Source: JARIHC01 sp035692985 (lineage in GTDB: Bacteria; Patescibacteriota; Saccharimonadia; Saccharimonadales; UBA4665). Taken from it: 23,666 nucleotides of DNA. Shown piece by piece: positions 15,011 to 21,401 of this stretch. Under the pieces are notes generated by a model. That model searched no databases. It saw nothing but the letters and a program-made list of their open reading frames with translations, and had not been told where the DNA came from. The position numbers and the translations under genes were made by a program. Every line of letters starts with the position of its first letter. The first letter of the stretch is position 1. The DNA lies in NCBI GenBank assembly GCA_035692985.1, contig DASSHG010000002.1:1-23666 (forward strand), read 5' to 3'.

Positions 15011-16438
15011 ATGCCAGAGGTAGTAGAGCCAGCCATTGAAACATTCGCGCAGATCAAAGTAGTCGGTGTTGGAGGCGCCGGAGGGGCCGCCATCAACCGG
15101 ATGGTTGAGGCCGGCATCGAAAACGTCGAATTTATTGCCGTTAATACTGACGCGCAGGCCCTGCATCACTCCAGGGCCAATAAGAAGATCCACATTGGCC
15201 AGGACACTACTCGCGGCCTGGGCGCCGGAGCCGACCCGGCCATCGGCGAAAAAGCCGCCGAAGAATCCCGAGACGATATCAAAAAAGCCCTGGAGGGCGC
15301 CGATATGGTGTTCATTACTATTGGCGCCGGCGGCGGTACCGGCAGCGGCGCCGGCCACATAGTGGCCCAGGCGGCTACAGACCTTGGCGCGCTGGTTGTC
15401 GGTTTTGCCACCAAGCCGTTCGCTTTCGAGGGCGAAAAACGCCGCAAAAATGCCGAAGTAGCTATCGACAAACTGCGCGATGCCGTCGACACGCTGATCA
15501 TTATCCCTAACGACCGGTTGCTCCAGACTATTGACCGCGACACGCCGCTGATGGAAGCCTTTAAAGTAGCCGACGACGTGCTGCGCCAGGGCGTGCAGGG
15601 CATTTCCGACCTGATTACCGTCCACGGCCTGATTAACCTCGACTTTGCCGACGTCAAGACCGTCATGGTTAAGGCTGGCTCGGCGCTGATGGGCATTGGC
15701 CGCGCCAATGGCGAAAACCGCGCCGTAGAAGCCGCCAAGCAAGCCATCGAATCGCCGCTGCTGGAAGTCTCAATCGACGGCGCCCGCGGCGTACTGTTCA
15801 ATGTTATTGGCGGCAACGACCTGTCGATGCACGAAATCAACGCCGCAGCCGAAGCCATCACTACGGCTGCCGATCCGGACGCTAACATCATCTTTGGCGC
15901 CACCATCCAGCCGGAGCTGGACGGCGAGGTCATCATCACCGTGGTAGCTACCGGTTTCGACGCCTCATACTTCGCCAAGAAACGAAAGCGCGAACCGGCC
16001 GCCGTACCTAAACTGGCCAATACAGACACCACTACCAAACAGGATGAAAAAGCCCTGGCTGACATTGATATGGACCTGGACGACGGCAACCAGGAACGAG
16101 CTCACGACTTTAGCAATCACGATGCCCCAATGCCCAATATCTGGGCCATTCACGAAAACGAAGAAGATGTTGATGCTGACGTGCCGGCCCCCGAAGTCAC
16201 CGCCGGCCATCTGGATGACGATCTGGAAAAACCATCATTCCTGCGTCGCTTAGGCCGCCGCCGCAAGGCCAAGGAAGAGGAAGAAGAGTCCGAAGATTTA
16301 GAGCCCGCGGTAGTTATTGATGACGAAGAAGACGGCAGCGGCCTTTTAGACAAAGCCGCAGCCGACGAGAAATCTGAAAAACCAGAATCTGAAAAATCAG
16401 AAACCGACGACGAAAGTTCCGATAACTCCTCAAAATAG
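15011..16438 (+). CDS. ftsZ: Cell division protein FtsZ
   Basis: This 475-residue tubulin-like GTPase forms the division ring. GVGGAGGAAINRM is near the N-terminus, the GTP signature is GGGTGSG (107-113), and the T7 loop INLDFADVK carries the catalytic Asp. The globular part ends around residue 318. A long acidic linker follows. The conserved FtsA-binding peptide is recognisable as LEKPSFLRRLGRRR (405-418), but it is followed by another 57 residues of acidic Glu/Asp/Ser-rich tail instead of being at the very end. The protein is therefore about 90 residues longer than E. coli FtsZ (383). The stop is normal (TAG) and no frameshift is apparent. Confidence 0.97.
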   Translation: MPEVVEPAIETFAQIKVVGVGGAGGAAINRMVEAGIENVEFIAVNTDAQALHHSRANKKIHIGQDTTRGLGAGADPAIGEKAAEESRDDIKKALEGADMVFITIGAGGGTGSGAGHIVAQAATDLGALVVGFATKPFAFEGEKRRKNAEVAIDKLRDAVDTLIIIPNDRLLQTIDRDTPLMEAFKVADDVLRQGVQGISDLITVHGLINLDFADVKTVMVKAGSALMGIGRANGENRAVEAAKQAIESPLLEVSIDGARGVLFNVIGGNDLSMHEINAAAEAITTAADPDANIIFGATIQPELDGEVIITVVATGFDASYFAKKRKREPAAVPKLANTDTTTKQDEKALADIDMDLDDGNQERAHDFSNHDAPMPNIWAIHENEEDVDADVPAPEVTAGHLDDDLEKPSFLRRLGRRRKAKEEEEESEDLEPAVVIDDEEDGSGLLDKAAADEKSEKPESEKSETDDESSDNSSK

Positions 16439-16484
16439 CCCTAACCCGTTCTAAATAATACACCGTAATTTAGCGTAAAAAGAC

Positions 16485-16540
16485 TTGCCAAGCGCTACAG
16501 CTGGGGGTATATTGGGGGAACACAGCACTATATGTAGAAA
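16485..16540 (+). promoter_or_regulatory. nrdR promoter with a candidate NrdR box
   Basis: TTGCCA (16485-16490), a 17-nt spacer and TATATT (16508-16513) form the promoter. Just after the predicted start, 16525-16540 contains CTATATGTAG, close to the core of the NrdR box (consensus around CTATATATAG). A poorer partner, GTATATTGGG, begins at 16507, exactly 21 bp (two turns) upstream and over the -10. NrdR classically binds paired boxes, so autoregulation of the operon is likely. Confidence 0.6.
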
Positions 16541-16592
16541 AACAAACATGCATGACGTATAGCGAACTGTGCGCACATTTAAGGAGGCTAAC

Positions 16593-17090
16593 GTGAAATG
16601 CAACCAATGCCATAGCGATGACATCAAAGTTATTGAGTCGCGCGATGTCGCAGAGGGCCAAGCTATCCGTCGCCGCCGCATGTGTGTTGCCTGCGGGCAA
16701 CGCTTTACGACCTACGAACGCTTGGAGCGGCCGCAGCTGATCATTGTTAAGAACGATGGTACGCGCGAACTCTTCAACCGGACCAAGTTGCTGGCCGGTC
16801 TGTACCGGGCCTGCGAGAAGACTCCGGTGACCAGCTTACAGCTGGAAGACGTGGTCAATAGCGTGGAGCAGGATCTATACGCATGCGACGAGCAGGAAGT
16901 GCGCTCTAATAAAGTCGGTGAGCTTGTCATGGATAAGCTGGCACGGCTAAACGAAGTGGCGTACGTACGCTTTGCCAGTGTCTATCGACGCTTCAAGGAT
17001 ATTGCAAGCTTCGAGCACGAGCTGTCACTGGTCCGGCAGGGGAAACATCTTGTCGAACCGGAAACGGCAACAGCCAAAATAAAAAATTAA
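16593..17090 (+). CDS. nrdR: Transcriptional repressor NrdR
   Basis: This 165-residue protein has the NrdR layout: a zinc ribbon with Cys3, Cys6, Cys31 and Cys34, then an ATP-cone domain (about 48-138) that senses ATP/dATP. The signature RRRRMCVACGQRFTTYE (26-42) is complete. It represses ribonucleotide reductase genes when dATP is high. The GTG start at 16593 is chosen because AAGGAGG lies 5 nt upstream, so the upstream in-frame ATG (16569) is ignored. Its neighbour 78 nt downstream is the only reductase in the window, nrdJ. No separate promoter is obvious there, so one operon is likely. Confidence 0.96.
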   Translation: MKCNQCHSDDIKVIESRDVAEGQAIRRRRMCVACGQRFTTYERLERPQLIIVKNDGTRELFNRTKLLAGLYRACEKTPVTSLQLEDVVNSVEQDLYACDEQEVRSNKVGELVMDKLARLNEVAYVRFASVYRRFKDIASFEHELSLVRQGKHLVEPETATAKIKN

Positions 17091-17168
17091 AAAACATTAA
17101 AACCATATGAGGTGTTCGTTCCGGGTCATTGAGAGGGTCTGGAGCGAAAAAGAAAGAAGGGTACTACC

Positions 17169-19970
17169 ATGGGACAAACAACCAGCTTGGGGGTGGAACG
17201 GCTTTTTACTCCCAAAAAAAGCAAGGCGTATGACCGTCTAAAATGGTCCAAACGCGATTCTATTATTAAGAATCCAATGACCGACAAACCAGTGTTTGAG
17301 CAGCTCGGGGTGGAATTTCCGGAAGGCTGGTCGCTGAATGCCATAAATATCGTGGCTCAGAAGTATTTTACCGGCACGCCCGGCACACGTGAGCGCGAGA
17401 AATCATTAAAACACTTAATTGACCGAGTGGTCGACACTGTCACACGGCAGGGTCTGCAGGAGGGTTATTTCGAGACCGATACGGAAGCCGAAGACTTCCG
17501 TGAGGAACTCAAATACGTATTAGCTACCCAGCGGGCGGCTTTTAATAGTCCAGTGTGGTTTAACATCGGCGCCCCAGAACGGGCACAGCAGGCTAGCGCG
17601 TGTTTCATTCTGGGCATTGAAGATACTATGCCGGCTATTTTGAACTGGTATGTCGAAGAAGGCATGATTTTTAAGGGCGGTTCCGGTTCGGGCATCAACA
17701 TTAGCCCATTGCGTTCCAGTGTCGAGACGCTTGGTAAGTCCGCCGGCACGGCTAGCGGTCCGCTCAGCTTTATGCGCGGCGCCGATGCCAGCGCCGGCGC
17801 TATTAAGAGCGGCGGCAAAACCCGCCGGGCGGCCAAGATGGTCATTTTGAATGTAGACCATCCGGACGTGGAAGAATTCATTTGGAGCAAAGCTATAGAA
17901 GAGCGCAAAGCCCGCGATCTGGAAAAGCTTGGTTGGGACATGAGCCTGGACGGCAAAGATTCCTTTAGCGTGCAATATCAGAACGCCAACATATCTGTGC
18001 GCGTAACTGACAAGTTCATGAAAGCCGTTGAAAACGACGAGATGTGGGACCTGCGAGCTGTCACCACCGGCAAGTCAGTCAAGAAAATCAAGGCCCGCGA
18101 TCTGTTCCGGCAATTCGCCGAGGCCGCTTGGGAATGCGCCGATCCCGGCATGCAGTTCGATACCACCATCAACAAATGGCATACAACGCCGGTGGCTGGC
18201 CGGATCAACGGTTCTAATCCTTGCAGCGAATATATGCATCTGGATAACTCAGCCTGTAACCTCGCCAGCATTAACTTGTTGAAGTACCTGCGCGATGACT
18301 TTAGTTTCGCCATCGAGGAATTTAAACATACTGTGGAGCTGATCTTCACTGCCCAGGAAATCCTGGTCGGCTACAGCTCCTATCCGACGGATAGTATTAC
18401 CAAGAATGCCAAGGCTTACCGCGAGCTGGGGATTGGCTACGCCAACCTGGGCGCCTTGTTGATGGCTCAGGGCTTGCCTTACGACAGCGATGAGGGCCGG
18501 GCCCAAGCCGCCGCTATCACCGCCTTGCTTACCGGACACAGCTACGCTACCAGCGCTAAGATGGCCCGGCGGGTCGGTCCCTTTGCCGGCTTTAACAAAG
18601 ACCGCGACGGCATGCTTAACGTGCTCAAAATGCACCGGAGTGAAGTTTCCAAGATTGACGCCAGCATGGTTTCTGAGGAATTGTTAAGCGCCGCTGCCGC
18701 TGCCTGGGACGAAGCCGTCGAGCTGGGCAAGCTCTACGGTGTGCGCAACAGCCAGGCCAGCGTGCTGGCGCCCACTGGCACCATCGGCCTAATGATGGAC
18801 TGCGACACCACCGGTATCGAACCGGATCTCGGTCTAGTTAAAGTCAAGAAACTGGTCGGTGGCGGCACCATGCACATCGTTAACCAGACCGTGCCTAAGG
18901 CATTGAAGGCGCTTGGCTATTCCAAGGCGCAGGTCGATGTCATAGTCGATTACATCGACACCGAAAAGACCATTCTGGGCGCTCCGGCCCTCAAGAAAGA
19001 GCACGAAAACGTTTTTGCTTGCTCCATGGGCGATAACTCAATCCACTATCTGGGCCACGTCAAGATGATGTCAGCCGTCCAGCCTTTCCTGAGCGGCGCC
19101 ATCAGCAAGACCGTTAACATGCCAGAAGAGGCTACTGTCGAAGATGTCGAGCAAATCCATATCGATTCCTGGAAGATGGGCCTCAAGGCGGTGGCTATCT
19201 ACCGCGATAACTGCAAAGTTGCCCAGCCGCTATCTATGGCTAAGAAAGACGGCGATAAAAAGGATGAGTCAGTCACCGCTCCAGTTGCCGCAATGCCGGC
19301 AGGCATCGGAACAATAAACGACAAGTTCATCGTCAAGGGTGCCATTCGCCGCGAGCTGCCAAAGGTCCGCAACAGCAAGACCTACTCCTTCCGCGTGGCC
19401 GACAGCCACGGCTACATGACCGTTGGCGAGTACGACGGTGGCACCCCCGGCGAAATCTTCATGAGCCTGGGCAAGCAGGGCTCCACGCTGGCCGGCTTCA
19501 TCGACGCCTTCGCGATCTCGGTGAGCCACGGATTGCAGTTTGGCGTACCGCTGAAAGATTACGTTAAGTCGTTCACCAGCATGACCTTCGCGCCCTCCGG
19601 CATTACCGATGATACCGAGATTCGCACGGCTTCCAGCCTAGTGGACTACATCTTTCGTCGCCTGGCACTGAGCTACCTAAGTTTTGACGACCGCTTAGAG
19701 CTGGGCCTAGCTTCCATAGACGACATGCCCGACGAGCAAACTACATTGCTGGAAACTCCAGCTGAAAAGCTAGCCGCTCCGGCACCCGAGCCAGCCCTTA
19801 AACCGGAATCACCACCGGTCAATGAAGCTCCGGCTAAGGCCACTGGCGACGCTAAAGCTACTGTCAAAGACTCCACGGCGCCGCTGTGTTTCAACTGCGG
19901 CAACCAAACCCAGCGCTCCGGCAGCTGCTACGTCTGTACCTCGTGCGGTAGCACCACCGGCTGCAGTTAG
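17169..19970 (+). CDS. nrdJ: Adenosylcobalamin-dependent (class II) ribonucleoside-diphosphate reductase
   Basis: This 933-residue enzyme reduces ribonucleotides to deoxyribonucleotides using vitamin B12 radical chemistry and no oxygen. Landmarks include FNSPVWFN, the GSGSGIN loop, NPCSEY with the likely catalytic Cys352, and SACNLASIN with Cys363. APTGTIGLMMDCDTTGIEP follows further on. The C-terminus (907-933) holds seven cysteines, including a CFNC...CYVC zinc-ribbon-like part and a final SCGSTTGC for redox shuttling. A Pro/Ala-rich linker (about 860-900) precedes it. No B12 synthesis gene is nearby, so cobalamin would have to be imported or taken from a host (inference). An intein or intron is not seen. 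The stop overlaps the convergent unknown gene's stop by 3 nt. Confidence 0.96.
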   Translation: MGQTTSLGVERLFTPKKSKAYDRLKWSKRDSIIKNPMTDKPVFEQLGVEFPEGWSLNAINIVAQKYFTGTPGTREREKSLKHLIDRVVDTVTRQGLQEGYFETDTEAEDFREELKYVLATQRAAFNSPVWFNIGAPERAQQASACFILGIEDTMPAILNWYVEEGMIFKGGSGSGINISPLRSSVETLGKSAGTASGPLSFMRGADASAGAIKSGGKTRRAAKMVILNVDHPDVEEFIWSKAIEERKARDLEKLGWDMSLDGKDSFSVQYQNANISVRVTDKFMKAVENDEMWDLRAVTTGKSVKKIKARDLFRQFAEAAWECADPGMQFDTTINKWHTTPVAGRINGSNPCSEYMHLDNSACNLASINLLKYLRDDFSFAIEEFKHTVELIFTAQEILVGYSSYPTDSITKNAKAYRELGIGYANLGALLMAQGLPYDSDEGRAQAAAITALLTGHSYATSAKMARRVGPFAGFNKDRDGMLNVLKMHRSEVSKIDASMVSEELLSAAAAAWDEAVELGKLYGVRNSQASVLAPTGTIGLMMDCDTTGIEPDLGLVKVKKLVGGGTMHIVNQTVPKALKALGYSKAQVDVIVDYIDTEKTILGAPALKKEHENVFACSMGDNSIHYLGHVKMMSAVQPFLSGAISKTVNMPEEATVEDVEQIHIDSWKMGLKAVAIYRDNCKVAQPLSMAKKDGDKKDESVTAPVAAMPAGIGTINDKFIVKGAIRRELPKVRNSKTYSFRVADSHGYMTVGEYDGGTPGEIFMSLGKQGSTLAGFIDAFAISVSHGLQFGVPLKDYVKSFTSMTFAPSGITDDTEIRTASSLVDYIFRRLALSYLSFDDRLELGLASIDDMPDEQTTLLETPAEKLAAPAPEPALKPESPPVNEAPAKATGDAKATVKDSTAPLCFNCGNQTQRSGSCYVCTSCGSTTGCS

Positions 19971-20296
19971 TCGGCTGAATACTCAACTCTGAAACCCAAC
20001 TGGCCTCTATCGCCATTGTTAAGGCTCTGCATAACAGCTGCCGCTGTGGCGGCAGCGTCAGGGCTAACAACAATGGTGTCCTGGGGAACGGTGTCGACGC
20101 GTACGCGGATGGGTGCTGTGTCTTCTTGCCGGGAGGGAGGCTCTATCTCGACGATCTCGGCTTCGCCAAAACCACCGTCTAGTGGTTGATCACCTCGTTC
20201 AACTACTGCGTACATGCTGCGGCTTACGACTTGTCCGTGCCCGGCCGCCGCGTAGTCCTGCTGACGGTCGGTTTCGTAAATTTTTTCAACTCCCAT
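19967..20296 (-). CDS. Unknown small acidic protein (second gene of an attenuated operon)
   Basis: I do not recognise this 109-residue protein. It is soluble and acidic, with no signal peptide, membrane segment or cysteines. The N-terminal half contains GHGQVVSRSMYAVVERGDQPL. The C-terminal half, after a Pro-rich turn, shows IRVRVDTVPQDTIVVSPDAAATAAAVMQ, which could be two strands and a helix. AAGGAG (20307-20302) lies 5 nt before the ATG, which strongly supports a real gene. It lies 33 nt after the 62-residue gene and both share the upstream promoter and attenuator. The stop overlaps that of nrdJ on the other strand. Confidence 0.7.
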   Translation of the reverse strand: MGVEKIYETDRQQDYAAAGHGQVVSRSMYAVVERGDQPLDGGFGEAEIVEIEPPSRQEDTAPIRVRVDTVPQDTIVVSPDAAATAAAVMQSLNNGDRGQLGFRVEYSAD

Positions 20297-20329
20297 TTCT
20301 TCTCCTTCGCTATCGTTAATTTGCTATTG

Positions 20330-20518
20330 CTAAGCAGGCTTATTAATCCAGAAGTCACCGTCCGCAAACGGTTTATAGACATGCGTTAGCGGCCGCTCGT
20401 CTCCAGCATATGGTACTGGATAGATGATTCTGGCGTTTGTGCGCACCAAAAATGACGCTACGTCAGTGATGGCGTCCATATCTATCCTGGGTGCTCGTTC
20501 TATAACAGGCGATTCCAT
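20330..20518 (-). CDS. Unknown 62-residue protein (first gene of an attenuated operon)
   Basis: The 62-residue product is not recognised. It is soluble, with MESPVIERAPRIDMDAITDV at the start and YPVPYAGDERPL and GDFWINKP later. It has no cysteines or membrane segment. AAGGAG (20532-20527) lies 8 nt before the ATG, a better ribosome-binding site than most genes here have, so translation is likely. It sits directly downstream of a terminator hairpin that appears to be controlled by a leader peptide. Function unknown. It may act with the 109-residue neighbour because they share the same control. Confidence 0.7.
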   Translation of the reverse strand: MESPVIERAPRIDMDAITDVASFLVRTNARIIYPVPYAGDERPLTHVYKPFADGDFWINKPA

Positions 20519-20541
20519 TTATTTATCTCCTTAAAATTAAA

Positions 20542-20569
20542 AAATCAGGCTCCGGTTGAAGCCTGATTT
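20542..20569 (-). terminator. Attenuator terminator before the unknown operon
   Basis: A 10-bp stem pairs 20569-20560 with 20551-20542 around an 8-nt loop, followed on the minus strand by a T-run. It lies 24 nt before the first gene of the operon. Its upstream arm and loop overlap the segment (20564-20554) that can instead pair with 20626-20616, so terminator and antiterminator exclude each other. Confidence 0.75.
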
Positions 20570-20635
20570 GGATTTTCGGGTTATGCTGGACCGCGGCTTA
20601 CGCTAAGCGCGGATTAGGCTTCAACCATGTCGAAG
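20554..20635 (-). promoter_or_regulatory. Leader RNA with mutually exclusive hairpins (transcription attenuator)
   Basis: Read on the minus strand, segment 1 is CTTCGAC (20635-20629), segment 2 is GGTTGAAGCCT (20626-20616) and segment 3 is AGGCTTCAACC (20564-20554). Segment 2 can pair with segment 1 (7 bp, loop ATG) or, perfectly over 11 bp, with segment 3. Pairing 2:3 destroys the terminator made by segment 3 and the downstream strand. A separate GC hairpin (CCGCG with CGCGG, 20612-20591) lies between 2 and 3. This is the logic of trp/leu-type attenuators. Confidence 0.65.
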
Positions 20636-20694
20636 CACAACCCCGTAAGGCCGAGGAGGAGTAGATCCAACTGCTTCTTCATGATTTCTACCAT
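20614..20694 (-). CDS. Putative Leu-rich leader peptide
   Basis: A 26-codon ORF lies between the promoter and the attenuator. From the internal Met5 it reads MKKQLDLLLLGLTGLC and it ends with DMVEA and TAA. It has seven Leu codons (TTG, CTA, three CTC, CTT, TTG) and none is CTG, although CTG is common in neighbouring genes. Its final codons and the first base of the stop lie on segment 2 of the attenuator. A ribosome stalled at Leu16-Leu19 would cover segment 1 and leave segment 2 free. The first ATG coincides with the predicted transcription start and Met5 is an alternative start. There is no Shine-Dalgarno sequence. It could instead be a small hydrophobic protein in its own right. Confidence 0.55.
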   Translation of the reverse strand: MVEIMKKQLDLLLLGLTGLCFDMVEA

Positions 20695-20697
20695 GCA

Positions 20698-20725
20698 TTG
20701 ATTATACCATGACTGGCAATATGCT
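20698..20725 (+). promoter_or_regulatory. Promoter of the thioredoxin-fold gene, overlapping the divergent promoter
   Basis: TTGATT (20698-20703), a 16-nt spacer and TATGCT (20720-20725). The predicted start is near 20732, leaving a leader of about 7 nt and no room for a Shine-Dalgarno sequence. Confidence 0.5.
20701..20709 (-). promoter_or_regulatory. Extended -10 promoter of the attenuated operon
   Basis: On the minus strand TGGTATAAT (20709-20701) is a perfect extended -10. The predicted start is near 20694. It overlaps the -35 of the divergent promoter for the gene at 20739. Confidence 0.65.
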
Positions 20726-20738
20726 ACACTGACCCTAT

Positions 20739-21005
20739 ATGAAAATCCTTATTCTTTACCGGCCGGAATCCGAGCACGCTCGCACCACCGAAGAGTTTAT
20801 TCACGAATTCCAGCGCCGTCACAATGCCCGCCGTCTGGAAGTGCTGAACATCGACAGCCGCGACGGTATCGCCACTGCCAGCCTGTATGACATCATGCAA
20901 TATCCAGCGATTCTTGTTATCCAAGACGATGGCATGATCCAAAAAGTCTGGGAAGGCGACTCGCTGCCGCTGATGGATGAAGTCGCCTCCTACGCCCGCG
21001 CCTAA
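20739..21005 (+). CDS. Thioredoxin-fold protein without redox cysteines
   Basis: This 88-residue protein shows a thioredoxin/glutaredoxin-like pattern. It opens with a strand, MKILILYRP, and continues with helix, strand (RLEVLNID) and helix. Then comes YPAILV (55-60), which carries the expected cis-proline before a strand, and DDGMIQKVWEGD as a beta hairpin. The place where CxxC should be reads PESEHAR (9-15), and the whole protein lacks cysteine, so it cannot be a thiol redox enzyme. It may be a structural or binding protein. The mRNA appears to begin only a few bases before the ATG. It is divergent from the attenuated operon. Confidence 0.7.
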   Translation: MKILILYRPESEHARTTEEFIHEFQRRHNARRLEVLNIDSRDGIATASLYDIMQYPAILVIQDDGMIQKVWEGDSLPLMDEVASYARA

Positions 21006-21095
21006 CCTAACGGAATTTCTTAAACTTTTTAATCTTTTCGGCGAAAAATCTACGCTTATGCTTTGGCCGTCACGAAGGTAAAGATAATCTGGAAA

Positions 21096-21115
21096 AGCTT
21101 CGCTTCGGCGGAGCT
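21096..21115 (+). other. UUCG-tetraloop hairpin before the tRNA
   Basis: An 8-bp stem, AGCTTCGC with GCGGAGCT, is closed by the very stable tetraloop C(UUCG)G, 6 nt before the tRNA 5' end. No T-run follows, so it is not a classical terminator. It may shape the tRNA precursor. The tRNA promoter is not clear; the sequence 21006-21095 otherwise shows no gene. Confidence 0.55.
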
Positions 21116-21121
21116 CGCTGT

Positions 21122-21211
21122 GGTGGGGTGGCCGAGTGGTTTAAAGCACCGCTCCCAGGAGGCGGCGACCAATCACAGGGTCCGCGAGTTCGAATCTCGT
21201 CCCCACCGCCA
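21122..21211 (+). tRNA. Type II tRNA with serine-like body, apparent CAG anticodon and C33
   Basis: Acceptor GGTGGGG (21122-21128) pairs with CCCCACC (21201-21207), followed by G73 and encoded CCA. The D arm GGCCGAGTGGTTTAAAGC is very serine-like. The only regular anticodon arm is CCGCT-CCCAGGA-GGCGG, giving anticodon CAG (21156-21158), which would read the Leu codon CUG, with C instead of U at position 33. The variable arm GACC...GGTC is long. The acceptor is identical to that of the minus-strand tRNA at 13351-13443 and the T arm (GCGAG-TTCGAAT-CTCGT) differs by one base pair, so the two are probably paralogues. Whether it carries Leu or Ser, or functions at all, cannot be decided from the sequence. 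Confidence 0.85.
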
Positions 21212-21224
21212 TGTGATTACAATA

Positions 21225-21256
21225 AATAAACCCCGACCTCTTGGTTGGGGTTTATT
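21225..21256 (+). terminator. Terminator of the tRNA at 21122
   Basis: A 14-bp stem, AATAAACCCCGACC with GGTTGGGGTTTATT (one G-U pair), closes loop TCTT. It shares AATAAACCCC/GGGGTTTATT with the terminator at 13308-13337. From 21257 to 21365 no gene is supported. Confidence 0.85.
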
Positions 21257-21365
21257 AGTTCGCGCCATTCCCAGAAACGACGGCGAATTTCAATCACAGG
21301 ATCCATCCTCAATCTAGCATCACGACATACCCGTGTCAATAAATAAACCCCTTATCGGAACTGAC

Positions 21366-21394
21366 TTGACCATACTACTTAAACAGTGTATTAT
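21366..21394 (+). promoter_or_regulatory. Promoter of the response regulator gene
   Basis: TTGACC (21366-21371), a 17-nt spacer and TATTAT (21389-21394). The ATG chosen at 21402 is 8 nt after the -10, at the predicted transcription start. Confidence 0.75.
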
Positions 21395-21401
21395 GATGTT
21401 T

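Noticed and set aside
14849..16089. Two long minus-strand open frames (297 and 307 codons) opposite ftsZ
   Set aside because: They are shadows of ftsZ; no promoter, ribosome-binding site or domain supports them.
21122..21211. Reassignment of the CUG codon to serine in the whole genome
   Set aside because: CTG encodes Leu at conserved Leu positions in IF-2 (KTSLLD) and FtsZ (LGALVVG), so a general reassignment is ruled out by the window itself.
21063..21317. An 84-codon ORF over the tRNA at 21122
   Set aside because: It runs through the tRNA and its terminator; the tRNA structure explains the sequence.
21340..21349. AATAAACCCC at 21340 as a third terminator
   Set aside because: It lacks the complementary strand, so no hairpin forms; it may be a relic of duplication.
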